Shown piece after piece: positions 15,847 through 25,026 of a DNA stretch of 64,000 nt. A model generated the notes under the pieces. That model did not search any database. It saw only the letters and a list, made by a program, of their open reading frames with translations, and was not told the DNA's origin. The position numbers were made by a program, and so were the translations under genes. How positions within the stretch are numbered: the stretch's first letter is position 1; every line of letters begins with the position of its first letter. Origin of the DNA: DASSBG01 sp035699085 (GTDB lineage: Bacteria; Pseudomonadota; Gammaproteobacteria; Xanthomonadales; Rhodanobacteraceae); NCBI GenBank assembly GCA_035699085.1, contig DASSBG010000004.1, forward strand, positions 1 to 64,000, in the 5' to 3' direction.

Positions 15847-16968
15847 ATGCGCATAAGCGACATCAGGATCGAGTCGCTGGATGACGGCCCGCAGCTGTCG
15901 GGCCGCATCAACGATTTTAGGCTCTGGTACCGGGTGCCGCCCGGGCAGCCGCTGTCGCCGCGCGCCGATGCCTTCGTTGCCGCGGCCATGTTGCCGGCAA
16001 TGCGCCGGGGGGAGCCGCTGGAGGTCGAGGGGGCGGACGTGTCGCCGATGCTGCTGCGCGGCGCCGAGCGCTTCCAGGCGATCTTCAACCGCTGGGATCG
16101 GCGCTTCAAGCGCGTCGACATCCGCGCGCGCACGTCTCCGGCGGTGGCTTTGCATGACGCCGTCGGCTCGTTGTTTTCCGGCGGCATCGACGGTCTGTAC
16201 ACGCTGTTGCGCCACCGGGACGAGATCGACCAGTTGGTGTTCGTCAGGGGCATCGACATGCAGATCGACAACGAGGAGCTGTACCAGCGCGTGCTGCAGC
16301 AGAATCGGCAGCTGGCGTCGCGGCTGGGCAAGCACCTGTTGCCGGTGGCAAGCAACATCCGCGGCCTGCTGGCGCCCTATGGCCTGAGCTGGTGCGACCT
16401 CACCGGCGCGGGCCTGGCCAGCATCGGCCTGGCGCTGGGCTTCCCGCGCCTGTACATCGCCTCCTCCGAACCGTACGAGCTGCTGACCGCGCACGGCACC
16501 CACCCGCTGCTCGATCCCTGTTGGTCTACCGAGGCGCTGACCATCGTGCACGACGGCTGCGAGGCGGCACGGCGCGAGAAATTGCGCGCCATCGTCGAAC
16601 TGCCGGGCGTGCTGGACTCGCTGCGCGTGTGTTGGCAGGACGACGGCTACAACTGCGGCCGTTGCGAAAAATGCCTGCGCACGATGCTGGCCCTGCGCTT
16701 GCTCGGAGTGCAGGCCACCACATTTCCGCCGCTGCGCAGCCTCGACCCGATCCGCCGCCTGCGGGTGGAGCAGAGCTATGACGTGATGGGTTTCGAGGAC
16801 AACCTGCAACTGGCGCGCGAGGTTGGCGACCAGGAGGTGGTCGCGGTACTTGAGGACATCCTGCGCCGCCACCGCATCAAGCGCGCCATGGTCGAGCTGG
16901 ACTTGGCCTTTACCGGCGGCCGCGCCAAGCGCACCTGGCGTGCGCTGCGGCCGCAGCCAACGCATTGA
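15847..16968 (+). CDS. QueC-like PP-loop protein with zinc-type Cys cluster, paralog 1
   Basis: 373 residues, function unknown. FSGGIDGLYTLL (SGGIDG at 111-116) matches the PP-loop of N-type ATP pyrophosphatases such as QueC, with the last Ser/Thr of SGGxDS replaced by Gly. C262, C270, C273 and C276 (CWQDDGYNC, GRCEKC) resemble the QueC zinc site in spacing and context, including a following basic LRTM. The N-terminal 100 residues are not QueC-like and may recognise substrate. QueC turns a carboxylate into an amide/nitrile with ATP and ammonia, so an ATP-dependent modification of a sugar or precursor is a reasonable guess, no more. A paralog follows after 69 bp. Confidence 0.7.
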   Translation: MRISDIRIESLDDGPQLSGRINDFRLWYRVPPGQPLSPRADAFVAAAMLPAMRRGEPLEVEGADVSPMLLRGAERFQAIFNRWDRRFKRVDIRARTSPAVALHDAVGSLFSGGIDGLYTLLRHRDEIDQLVFVRGIDMQIDNEELYQRVLQQNRQLASRLGKHLLPVASNIRGLLAPYGLSWCDLTGAGLASIGLALGFPRLYIASSEPYELLTAHGTHPLLDPCWSTEALTIVHDGCEAARREKLRAIVELPGVLDSLRVCWQDDGYNCGRCEKCLRTMLALRLLGVQATTFPPLRSLDPIRRLRVEQSYDVMGFEDNLQLAREVGDQEVVAVLEDILRRHRIKRAMVELDLAFTGGRAKRTWRALRPQPTH

Positions 16969-17037
16969 GGCAACCTGCAACGTGACCGACAACCACTCTG
17001 CAACCCGGGCATGGAGCCCGCTGACGGGGACGAGGGA

Positions 17038-18162
17038 ATGCGTGTAAGCGATATCGAGATCGCCTCCGGGGACGGATACCGGCAATTGTCGGCCCGCATC
17101 GACCACTTCCACCTCTGGTACCGCGTGCCGCCGGATTGCCCGCTGTCCGATCGTGGCGATGCGTTCGTCGCAGCGGCCTTGTTGCCGGCCATGCATGCCG
17201 GCGAGCCGCTGGAGATCGAGGGCGCGGCCGTGTCGCCGATGCTGCTGCGCGGGGCCGAGCGGGTGCAGGCCATGGTCAGCCGCTGGGACCGTCGATTCAG
17301 GCGCATCGAGATCCGGGCGGAGACGGCGCCCGCCGTGCCGACGCGTCCGGGCGTCGGTTGCTTCTTCTCCGGCGGCATCGATGGCACCTACACCTTGCTG
17401 CGTCACCAGGAGGAGATTGACTGCCTGGTGTTCGTCAAGGGCCTGGATATGCAGGTCGAGAACGACGCCCTGTTCGAAGCCTCGCTGCGCAACAACCGCA
17501 AGCTGGCCGAGCACTTCGGCAAGCCGCTGCTGTCGATGGCCACCAACATCCGCCACATGGTGGCACCGCGCGGCCTGAGCTGGTGCGACATCTACGGTGG
17601 CTGCGGCCTGGCAAGCATCACGCTGGCGCTCGGCTTTCCGCGCATGTACATCGCATCGTCACAGACCTATGAGCACCTGACGCCGCATGGCAGCCATCCG
17701 CTGCTTGACCCCTGCTGGTCGACAGAGGCGCTGACCCTGGTGCACGACGGCTGCGACGCGGCGCGCAGCGAAAAGCTGCGTGCGGTGGCCAGGGTGCCGG
17801 GTGCGCTGGAGTCGCTGCGGGTGTGCTGGCAGGACGACGGTTACAACTGCGGCCGTTGCGAAAAATGCCTGCGCACGATGCTGGCACTGCGCCTGCTGGG
17901 GCTGCGTTCGGACAGCTTCCCGCCCTTGCGCGACCTGGCGCCGATCCGCCGCCTGCGAGTGATCCACAACTACGACGCCATGGCCTTCGAGGACAACCTG
18001 CGGCTGGCGCGCCAGGTGGGCGACCACGAGGCGGCCGCGATCCTCGAGGACATCCTGCGCCGCCACCGGATCAAGCGCGCGGTGCTGGACCTGGACCTGG
18101 CTCTCACCGGCGGCCGCGGCAAGCGCACCTGGCGCGCGCTGCGGCCGGCACCAATCGACTGA
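17038..18162 (+). CDS. QueC-like PP-loop protein, paralog 2
   Basis: 374 residues, roughly two-thirds identical by eye to the preceding gene over the full length, so a tandem duplication. It keeps FSGGIDGTYTLL and the Cys cluster CWQDDGYNC-GRCEKC, and long identical runs such as HPLLDPCWSTEALT and LEDILRRHRIKRA. It has one extra Gly-Cys near residue 187 (YGGCGLAS versus TGAGLAS). ATG 17038 is chosen because it aligns exactly with the paralog start; nine further codons upstream are open. Both copies share the Gly at the sixth PP-loop position, so the change predates duplication. Divergence at both ends of the PP-loop helix suggests related but different substrates. Confidence 0.7.
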   Translation: MRVSDIEIASGDGYRQLSARIDHFHLWYRVPPDCPLSDRGDAFVAAALLPAMHAGEPLEIEGAAVSPMLLRGAERVQAMVSRWDRRFRRIEIRAETAPAVPTRPGVGCFFSGGIDGTYTLLRHQEEIDCLVFVKGLDMQVENDALFEASLRNNRKLAEHFGKPLLSMATNIRHMVAPRGLSWCDIYGGCGLASITLALGFPRMYIASSQTYEHLTPHGSHPLLDPCWSTEALTLVHDGCDAARSEKLRAVARVPGALESLRVCWQDDGYNCGRCEKCLRTMLALRLLGLRSDSFPPLRDLAPIRRLRVIHNYDAMAFEDNLRLARQVGDHEAAAILEDILRRHRIKRAVLDLDLALTGGRGKRTWRALRPAPID

Positions 18163-18165
18163 GAC

Positions 18166-18357
18166 ATGCGCATGAGCAACCAAGCACAATTGCACACGCC
18201 GCCCGCGGCCACGCCGCGCCAGACGCCCCATCCGCCGGCGGCACAGCTGCGCGCTGCGCGGCGCAGGCCGCGCCACACGCCGTGCGCGCTGCCCATGCTG
18301 CCGCGGCATTCACGCCGCCGCACGCGCCGTCACGCCGACGGCGGGAGCGCGGCATGA
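18166..18357 (+). CDS. Possible small coupled protein (63 aa), low-complexity
   Basis: ATG 3 nt after the preceding stop and a TGA that overlaps the next ATG (ATGA), so its position fits a translated gene in the operon. The product is rich in Ala, Pro, Arg and His with no known motif. Composition looks like GC-rich non-coding sequence, so it may only carry ribosomes across the gap, or be fortuitous. An out-of-frame reading of this stretch is a shadow. Confidence 0.3.
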   Translation: MRMSNQAQLHTPPAATPRQTPHPPAAQLRAARRRPRHTPCALPMLPRHSRRRTRRHADGGSAA

Positions 18358-19478
18358 TCGCGCAGGTGCTGTTCTGGCTGTGCGTGGCGCTGGTGCTGCA
18401 CGCCTACTTCGGCTATCCGCTGTGGCTGCTGGCGCGCGCCCGCTGGCGGCCCCGGCCCAGCCTCAAGATTGCGCAGACGCCACCGGTCACTGCCGTCGTG
18501 GTGGTGCACGATGGCGCGGCACACATCGAGGCCAAACTGGCCTGCCTGCTGGCGCTGGATTACCCGCCGGACCAGCTGCGCGTGCTGGTCGCCTGCGACG
18601 GCTGCAACGACGCCAGCGCCGCGCTGGCGCGTCGGGCGGGCGATCCGCGGGTGCGGGTTCTGGAGTTCACCGAGCGCCGCGGCAAGGCCGCCTGCCTCAA
18701 CGACGCCATGGCGTGCGTCGACGACGACATCGTGCTGCTGACCGACGTGCGCCAGCGGTTGCAACCGGGCGCGCTGCGGGCGCTGGTGGCAAATCTTTCC
18801 GACGCCTCGGTCGGCGCGGTCGGTGGCGAATTGCAGCTCGACGACGGCGGCAGCGGTTTCGCCCGCGGCGTCGGCGCCTACTGGCGCGTGGAGACGGCTA
18901 TCCGTCGCGCCGAGAGCGCCAGCGGTTCGACCGTTGGCGTCAGCGGCGCGCTGTACGCGCTGCGCCGCCCATTGTTCGAGCCGCTGCCGCCCGGCACGGT
19001 GCTGGATGACGTGCTGGTGCCGATGCGGATCGCGCGGGCGGGTTACCGCGTGCTGCTGGAGCCGGCGGCCGTGGCGTTTGACCGCGCCGCGCAGGAGGCC
19101 GCGCAGGAGCGGCCACGCAAGATCCGCACGCTGGCCGGCAACTACCAGTTGCTGCAACTGGCGCCGTGGCTGCTCGACCCGCGCCGCAACCCGCTGTGGT
19201 TCCGTTTCGTCAGCCACAAGCTGCTGCGCCTGCTGGCGCCGTGGGCGTTGGCGGCCCTGTTGCCCCTGAGCGCGCTGCTGGCACCGCACCAGCTGGTCTA
19301 CCTGCTGGCCCTGCTGGGGCTGCTCGGCCTCGTCGCGCTGGCGCTGGCCGGCCGCGTGGTGCCGCCACTGGCGCGGCTGCTGCCGGTGCGACTCGCCACC
19401 GCCTTTTGCAGCCTCAACCTGTTTTCGGCGCAAGGGCTGATCGCCTTTGCCCGCAACCGCAGCCTGCACCTCTGGTGA
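18354..19478 (+). CDS. Membrane glycosyltransferase family 2
   Basis: 374 residues, start supported by GGGAG seven bases upstream. An N-terminal membrane segment (VLFWLCVALVLHAYFGYPLWLLA) precedes a GT-A domain: VVVVHDGAAHIEAKL, ACDGCNDAS, the nucleotide-binding LLTDVRQ in place of a classic DxD, acceptor-side VLDDVLVPMRIARAGYR, and a QERPRKIRTLAGN motif reminiscent of the QxxRW region. Three C-terminal membrane segments follow. This layout is that of cellulose-synthase-like or EpsO-type transferases that add a sugar at the cytoplasmic face. Confidence 0.85.
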   Translation: MIAQVLFWLCVALVLHAYFGYPLWLLARARWRPRPSLKIAQTPPVTAVVVVHDGAAHIEAKLACLLALDYPPDQLRVLVACDGCNDASAALARRAGDPRVRVLEFTERRGKAACLNDAMACVDDDIVLLTDVRQRLQPGALRALVANLSDASVGAVGGELQLDDGGSGFARGVGAYWRVETAIRRAESASGSTVGVSGALYALRRPLFEPLPPGTVLDDVLVPMRIARAGYRVLLEPAAVAFDRAAQEAAQERPRKIRTLAGNYQLLQLAPWLLDPRRNPLWFRFVSHKLLRLLAPWALAALLPLSALLAPHQLVYLLALLGLLGLVALALAGRVVPPLARLLPVRLATAFCSLNLFSAQGLIAFARNRSLHLW

Positions 19479-19563
19479 ACGCGATGCAGCCATCGCCGAC
19501 ATGTATCGACCGGTCTGCCGTCCGCACGGATGCGGGCGGCATGCCGCCGCGCCGGAGCCCGCC

Positions 19564-21000
19564 ATGTTCGTGTTGATGCTGGCCTACCTGGCGCTGACGA
19601 TCATCCGTCCGGCGGACTACCTGCCGGGCCTGGCCGACGTGCCGCTGATGCCGGCGACGCTGATCGGCGCCTTCGTACTCTGGCTGGCGTCGCGCAACAA
19701 GCGCCTGGACGCACCGCAGTACGTGCTGCTGCTGGCTTTCCTGCTGGCGCTGATGGTGTCGGTGGCCGCCACCGGCTGGATCGGCGGTGCGATCCTGCAA
19801 CTGCAGCATTTCGGGCCGACAGTGGTGGCCTTCGTGGTGCTGGCGGCCTGCGTCGACAGCCCGCGCCGCCTGACGGCGACAATGGCCGTGTTCGTGCTGT
19901 GCGCGACGGTGCTGGCGCTGCATGGCCTCGACCAGATCATGCATGGGGTGGGCTGGACCGGCATGAGTCTGTCCACCGGCCGGCGCATCCGCTACGTCGG
20001 CATCTTCAACGATCCCAACGACCTCGGGCTGTTGTTCGTGTGCGCGGTGCCGATGGCGGTCTACCTGTTTGGTCGCGGCGGCGGCATGGGCCTGTGGCGG
20101 CTGCTGTGGCTGAGCTGCACCGCCCTGCTGGTGTACGGCATCTACCTCACCAACTCGCGCGGCGCAATGCTGGCGCTGCTGGTGCTGGTTGGCGTCTGGG
20201 TCTGGCGCCGGCGCGGTCTGGTGACAGCGGCAGTGCTTGGCTCGGTCTGCCTTTCGGGCATGCTGATGTTGCCCTCGCGGCTGCAGGACGTCAGCGTCGA
20301 CGAATCGTCCGCCTTCGGCCGCGTCGACGCGTGGTACGTAGGCCTCCACCTGTTCACGTCCCACCCGCTGGTCGGCGTTGGCGCCAACAACTTCACCGAA
20401 TACAACCCGCTGACCGCGCACAACTCGTTCGTGCTGGTATTGGCCGAAACCGGCTTCGTGGGTTACGTGCTGTGGCTGGCCTTCATCGGCTATTGCCTGT
20501 GGATGATGTGGACCGTCGTGCGCCACCGGCCGCTCGCGCGTGCGGATGCGGCGAACGCGGGCGAGGAGGCGGATGCCGTCGCGGCGGAGCCCGGCGCCGC
20601 CCGCACGCCGCTGGCCACGCCCGGGAGCGCCAATGTCGCCGCGGCCGCGGCTCTGCCCTCTGCCACGCGCATGGCGCCGGTGCAGGCGGCGAGCGCCGGT
20701 GCGGGCGCCAGCGCCCGCGGCGGCGATCCCGAATGGCAGCGCGAGCGGGCCCTGGCGATGACCTTGCTGCTGTCCCTGTGCGGCTTTCTTGCCGCCGCGT
20801 TCTTCCTCAGCCGCAGCTATCTGGTGATCCTGTATCTGGTGGCGGCGCTGGCGGTTGGCGAGTATTCGGGTGCGCGCAGCCGCTGGCCCCAACTGAGGCG
20901 CTTCGATCTTGGCCGCCACCTGCTGCGCTGGCCGCTGCTGGCCGCGGCCAGCATCGTGGTGCTGTTCCTGACAGTCCACCTGCTGATGGCCACCGCATGA
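19564..21000 (+). CDS. O-antigen ligase/polymerase family membrane protein (Wzy/WaaL type)
   Basis: 478 residues, start chosen at ATG 19564 (MFVLMLAYLALTIIRPADYLP) with GGAG six bases upstream. About ten membrane segments; the central IYLTNSRGAMLALLVL and periplasmic-loop HNSFVLVLAETGFVGY motifs are those of the Wzy_C/O-antigen ligase family. A long Ala-rich, probably disordered insert lies near residues 330-395, between two membrane segments, which is unusual. Next to a flippase it most likely polymerises or ligates the undecaprenyl-linked units. The IRPADYLPGL start also resembles exosortase-associated ligases. Confidence 0.83.
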   Translation: MFVLMLAYLALTIIRPADYLPGLADVPLMPATLIGAFVLWLASRNKRLDAPQYVLLLAFLLALMVSVAATGWIGGAILQLQHFGPTVVAFVVLAACVDSPRRLTATMAVFVLCATVLALHGLDQIMHGVGWTGMSLSTGRRIRYVGIFNDPNDLGLLFVCAVPMAVYLFGRGGGMGLWRLLWLSCTALLVYGIYLTNSRGAMLALLVLVGVWVWRRRGLVTAAVLGSVCLSGMLMLPSRLQDVSVDESSAFGRVDAWYVGLHLFTSHPLVGVGANNFTEYNPLTAHNSFVLVLAETGFVGYVLWLAFIGYCLWMMWTVVRHRPLARADAANAGEEADAVAAEPGAARTPLATPGSANVAAAAALPSATRMAPVQAASAGAGASARGGDPEWQRERALAMTLLLSLCGFLAAAFFLSRSYLVILYLVAALAVGEYSGARSRWPQLRRFDLGRHLLRWPLLAAASIVVLFLTVHLLMATA

Positions 21001-22547
21001 ACACCCGCGCCACCACCTTCCGCAACACCTTGTTCGCCTCGGCGGGGATCTACACCGAGTATCTGCTCGGCATGGTGGCGTCGATAATCATCGCCCGCCA
21101 CCTGGGGCCCCGCGACTTCGGCGCCTACAGCCTGATCATCTGGATGGTCGCGATCGGCGTGGCGGTGGCCAACTCCGGTACTGCCAGTGCCGCGATCAAG
21201 TTCATCGCCGAGCTGCGCGGCAGCGGCCGCGAAGACATGGTCGAGCCGATGCTCGCCTACCTGCGCCGCGTCCAGCGGCTGTTCCTTGCGGTGGTGATGG
21301 CCGCCGGCGTGCTGGTGCTGTGGGTGGCCGGCGACGAGCTCCTGCCCGGCCTGAACCGCTGGGCGGTGGCGGGGCTGCTGGCGCTGGTCCTCGCATTGCG
21401 CGCCCCGTACATGTTCGACATCGGCGTGACCAAGGGCTTCGAGCGCTTCGGCTCGACCGCGGCGGTGGCGCTGATCGGCGCACCGCTGAACCTGGCGCTG
21501 GTGCTGCTGGCCTGGTACTTCGGCTCGAATGTCGCGGGCTACCTGGCGGTGTTTGCCATCTCCAGCGTGGTTTTTTTCGCCGCCGCCAATCGCCAGGTGC
21601 GCAACCTGACCCGCCCGCTGCCGCCCAGCCAGCCGCTGCCGCCCGAGCTGCGCCGGCGGGTGCGCCGCCACCTGCGGATCGTCGCCGCCACCGTCACCAT
21701 CGGCTTCTTCAGCGCCAGCGAGGTGGAGGTGCTGTTCCTCAACCTGCATGGCCACGCCGCCGCCGCGGGCGAGTTCAAGGTGGCATTCCAGCTAGCCAAG
21801 GGTGCTGCCCTGCTGGTGCCCGGAGTGTTCAGCGCGGTGCTGTTGCCGCTGATGGCCTACGCCACCAGCCGCGGCGGCTCGTTCGGCGTGCAGCGCTTCA
21901 TCGCCTCGACCACGTATCTGGTGGTGCTGGCGGTGCCGCTGGTCGCCTTCGGCGCGCTTTTCGCCGGCAGCATCATGGGCCTGCTGTACGGGGCCGAGTA
22001 CACCCGAGCGGCGCCGGTGTTCGCGCTGTGCCTGCTGTCCACCTGCATCACCACGGTCGCGGCCGGCGCCTCCAGCATGCTGCTCAGCGCCGACCGGCAG
22101 CACGACATCCTGGGCGTGACGATCGCCTGCGGTGCGCTCAAGGTGCTGCTGGACGCCCTGTTGATCGCCCGCTTCGGTCTGGGCGGCGCCATGGCGGCTT
22201 ACACCACCGAGGCGGTGATTGGCGCGGTTGCCATGATCGCCCTGGCCCTGCGCGGCAGCAGCGAGCGGCTGGCCTGGGGCCGCCTGGCGCGGATCGTGGC
22301 TGCCGGCGCGCTGGCCGCCGCCATCGCCAGTCCGCTGCGCGGCGAGTTGCCGGCGATCGGCACGCTGCTGGCCGGCGGCGCGGTGGTTTGCGCGGCCTAT
22401 CTGCTGCTGACGTTTCTGCTCGGTTGCTGGAGCCGCGACGACATCGGTTACATGCGCGTGCTGCTGCGCCGCTACACCGGCCGCCGCCTGCGGCCGCTGA
22501 CACCATTGCTCGGCTGGGCCGAGGCACATGCCACGGAGGATCGATGA
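20997..22547 (+). CDS. Wzx-type polysaccharide flippase
   Basis: 516 residues, start ATG overlapping the previous stop (ATGA). Multiple membrane segments along the full length with FRNTLFASAGIYTEYLLGMVASIIIARHLGPRDFGAYSLIIW at the N-terminus, the typical beginning of oligosaccharide flippases of the MOP/PST family. Moves lipid-linked repeat units across the inner membrane for the polymerase encoded just before. C-terminal cytoplasmic tail of about 30 residues. The stop overlaps the next ATG. Confidence 0.9.
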   Translation: MNTRATTFRNTLFASAGIYTEYLLGMVASIIIARHLGPRDFGAYSLIIWMVAIGVAVANSGTASAAIKFIAELRGSGREDMVEPMLAYLRRVQRLFLAVVMAAGVLVLWVAGDELLPGLNRWAVAGLLALVLALRAPYMFDIGVTKGFERFGSTAAVALIGAPLNLALVLLAWYFGSNVAGYLAVFAISSVVFFAAANRQVRNLTRPLPPSQPLPPELRRRVRRHLRIVAATVTIGFFSASEVEVLFLNLHGHAAAAGEFKVAFQLAKGAALLVPGVFSAVLLPLMAYATSRGGSFGVQRFIASTTYLVVLAVPLVAFGALFAGSIMGLLYGAEYTRAAPVFALCLLSTCITTVAAGASSMLLSADRQHDILGVTIACGALKVLLDALLIARFGLGGAMAAYTTEAVIGAVAMIALALRGSSERLAWGRLARIVAAGALAAAIASPLRGELPAIGTLLAGGAVVCAAYLLLTFLLGCWSRDDIGYMRVLLRRYTGRRLRPLTPLLGWAEAHATEDR

Positions 22548-23908
22548 TGGCCGGAATCTACGAGCCGCTGTTTCGCCACGCGCTGTATCCGTTCTACGAG
22601 TCGGTACTGCGCCGCCGGCATACCTTGCGCTACCTGCGCGAGTACGAGGCGAGCCAGTGGCTGTCGGCCGAACAGGTACGGGCATTGCAGTGGAAGCAGC
22701 TCAAGGCGCTGCTGGAATTTTGTTACCGCGAGGTGCCGTACTACGCCGAGCAGTGGCGGCGCCTGGGCGTGGAACCGGACGACATCCGCACGCCGCAGGA
22801 TTTCGCGCGCCTGCCGCTGCTGACCAAGGACGACATCCGCACCCACTTCGAGCAGCTCAAGGCGCGGCCCTACCGCGACACGCTGCTGCTCAAGCTGACC
22901 GGCGGCTCGACGGGCGATCCGCTCCGCTTCGGCCACACCCGCGAGAGCTACGAACGGCGCAACGCCGTGATGTGGCGCGGCTACTCCTGGGGCGGCGCGA
23001 AGCTGGGCCGGCGCGCACTGTACCTGTGGGCCGGCCGCGTGGGTGGCCCGCCGAGCCGCGCCCGGCGGGCCAAGGAGTGGCTCTATCACTCGATGTTCGC
23101 TCGCCGGCTGCTCAACACCTTCAGCATGAGCGAAGCCAACATGGCCAGCTTCGCCGACGCCATCGACCGCTACCGCCCGGAAATCATCGTCGGCTACGTT
23201 GGACCAGCTGCGCAGCTGGCGCGCTGGATGCTGGAAACCGGCCGCAAGGTGCACCGGCCCAAGGCGTTCCTCGGTGCGGCCGAGGCGCTGCACGGTTACC
23301 AGCGCGCGCAGATCGAGCAGGCCTTCGGCTGTCCGGCCTACAACACCTACGGTTGCCGCGAGTTCATGCTGATTGCCAGCGAGTGCGAGCGCCGCGACGG
23401 CCTGCACATCAATGCCGACCACCTCATGGTGGAGATAAACGACCCGCGCCCCTGCGCCGACGGCAGCGGCAGCGCCGGCGACGTCGTCATCACCGACTTG
23501 AACAACTACGGCATGCCCTTCATCCGCTACACCAACGGCGACCTCGCCGAGAGCGTGGAAGGCGACTGCGCCTGCGGCCGTGGCCTGCCGCGGCTGGCGC
23601 ATGTGCGCGGGCGCAAGCTGGACGCGCTGCGCACGCCGCGCGGCCAGTTGCTGCCCGGCGAGTTCTTCCCGCACATGCTCAAGGACGTGCCCGGGCTGCG
23701 CCAGTTCCAGGTGGTCCAGCGCCAACTCGACCGCCTCGACATCACGCTGGTGCGCGGCCCCGGCTTCAGCGACGCCGGGCTCGACTACATCCGCGCGGAG
23801 GTGGCCAAGGTGCTGGGTGACAGCGTGTCGCTGCGTTTCGACTACGCGGACCGCATCGCCAAGCTGCCCAATGGCAAGTTCCGCGTGACCCGTTGTGAAC
23901 TGGCATGA
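22544..23908 (+). CDS. CapK/phenylacetate-CoA-ligase-like adenylate-forming enzyme
   Basis: 454 residues starting at ATGATG that overlaps the flippase stop. ANL-superfamily features: LLKLTGGSTGDPLRFGH (phosphate loop, near 118-134), NTYGCREFMLIASEC (adenine-site region), GDVVITDLNNYGMPFIRYTNGD (hinge Asp region), ending NGKFRVTRCE with a likely catalytic Lys. CapK-like members occur in capsule clusters without a settled substrate. It may activate an acyl group to decorate the glycan or its precursor. I see no acyl carrier protein nearby. Confidence 0.83.
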   Translation: MMAGIYEPLFRHALYPFYESVLRRRHTLRYLREYEASQWLSAEQVRALQWKQLKALLEFCYREVPYYAEQWRRLGVEPDDIRTPQDFARLPLLTKDDIRTHFEQLKARPYRDTLLLKLTGGSTGDPLRFGHTRESYERRNAVMWRGYSWGGAKLGRRALYLWAGRVGGPPSRARRAKEWLYHSMFARRLLNTFSMSEANMASFADAIDRYRPEIIVGYVGPAAQLARWMLETGRKVHRPKAFLGAAEALHGYQRAQIEQAFGCPAYNTYGCREFMLIASECERRDGLHINADHLMVEINDPRPCADGSGSAGDVVITDLNNYGMPFIRYTNGDLAESVEGDCACGRGLPRLAHVRGRKLDALRTPRGQLLPGEFFPHMLKDVPGLRQFQVVQRQLDRLDITLVRGPGFSDAGLDYIRAEVAKVLGDSVSLRFDYADRIAKLPNGKFRVTRCELA

Positions 23909-25026
23909 GGATACCCGTGCACATCACCCATCTGGTCGAAAACCTCAACCGCGGCGGCCTCGAACGCGTGGTGCTGGACCTGATCGAAGCGCAGGTCGCC
24001 GCTGGCCATCGCTGCCAGGTGATCTGCCTGTTCGAGCGCGGCCAGCTGGCGCCGGAGCTGGACGCCCTGGGCGTGGCCGTGCATGCCTGCGGCAAGCGCG
24101 GGCGGCCCGATCCGCGCGTGGTGATGCAGGTGCGCCGGCTGGTGCGCGGGCATGGCTCCCAGGTGTTGCACACCCACAACGCCGTTGCGCATTACCACGG
24201 CGCCCTCGCCACCATCGGCCTGCGCCGGTCGGTGGCGATCGTCAACACCCGCCACGGCATGCAGGCCCTGGCCAAGGGGCAGCGCAGGGAGTGGCTGTAC
24301 CGGCGGTCGCTGGCCCTGACGGCTGCGGTGGTGACCGTGTGCGAGCGCGCGCGCATCGAGTTCGAACGGCAGCGGATCGCCTCGCGGCGGCAGTTGCTGG
24401 CGATCCCCAACGGCATCCGCGTCAGCCGCTTCCGGCCCGCCAACGCGGAGGCGCACCATGCGCTGACGCGCCAGCTCGGCCTGCCGCCGCAGACGCGCCT
24501 CATCGGCACCATCGGCCGGCTCAACTGGGCCAAGGACCCGTTGACGCTGGTGGAGGCCTACGCCCGCCTGCGCCGGCATTGTCCCGACACGGCACTGCTG
24601 CTGGCCGGCAAGGGCGAACTGCGCGACCAGGTGCAGGCGGCGGTCGATGCGCGTGGGCTGGGCGATTCGGTACGCCTGCTCGGCGACCGCAACGACATTC
24701 CCGAACTGCTGGCGGGGCTGGACATGCTCATGATGTCCTCGCTCACCGAAGGCTATTCCGTGGCGTTGCTGGAAGCCTGCGCCGCCGGTCTTCCGATCGT
24801 CGCCACGGATGTCGGCGGCAACGGCGAGATCGTTCGCGACGGCATCAACGGCCGGCTGGTGCCGGCGGGCGACCCGGCGGCGCTGGCCGCGGCCGCCGAA
24901 TCACTGCTGCAGGCGCCGGATACGGCGCAGGCGATGGGCGCCGCCGGCCGCGCCTGGGTGCTCGAGCATGGCTCGCTCACGACCATGGCCACCCGCTACC
25001 AGGAGCTGTACCAGTCATGCCTCTGA
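23905..25026 (+). CDS. Glycosyltransferase family 4 (first of three)
   Basis: 373 residues, ATGA overlap with the ligase. GT-B fold: N-terminal THLVENLNRGGLERVV loop, linker IPNGIRVSRF near 170, IGRLNWAKDP at the start of the C-terminal domain, and the E-x7-E nucleotide-sugar motif in SLTEGYSVALLEACAAGLP. Cytosolic or membrane-associated transfer of a sugar from a nucleotide donor to the growing lipid-linked unit. Resembles sugar transferases of the PEP-CTERM/EpsH-type clusters, but specificity is unknown. Confidence 0.88.
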   Translation: MRIPVHITHLVENLNRGGLERVVLDLIEAQVAAGHRCQVICLFERGQLAPELDALGVAVHACGKRGRPDPRVVMQVRRLVRGHGSQVLHTHNAVAHYHGALATIGLRRSVAIVNTRHGMQALAKGQRREWLYRRSLALTAAVVTVCERARIEFERQRIASRRQLLAIPNGIRVSRFRPANAEAHHALTRQLGLPPQTRLIGTIGRLNWAKDPLTLVEAYARLRRHCPDTALLLAGKGELRDQVQAAVDARGLGDSVRLLGDRNDIPELLAGLDMLMMSSLTEGYSVALLEACAAGLPIVATDVGGNGEIVRDGINGRLVPAGDPAALAAAAESLLQAPDTAQAMGAAGRAWVLEHGSLTTMATRYQELYQSCL

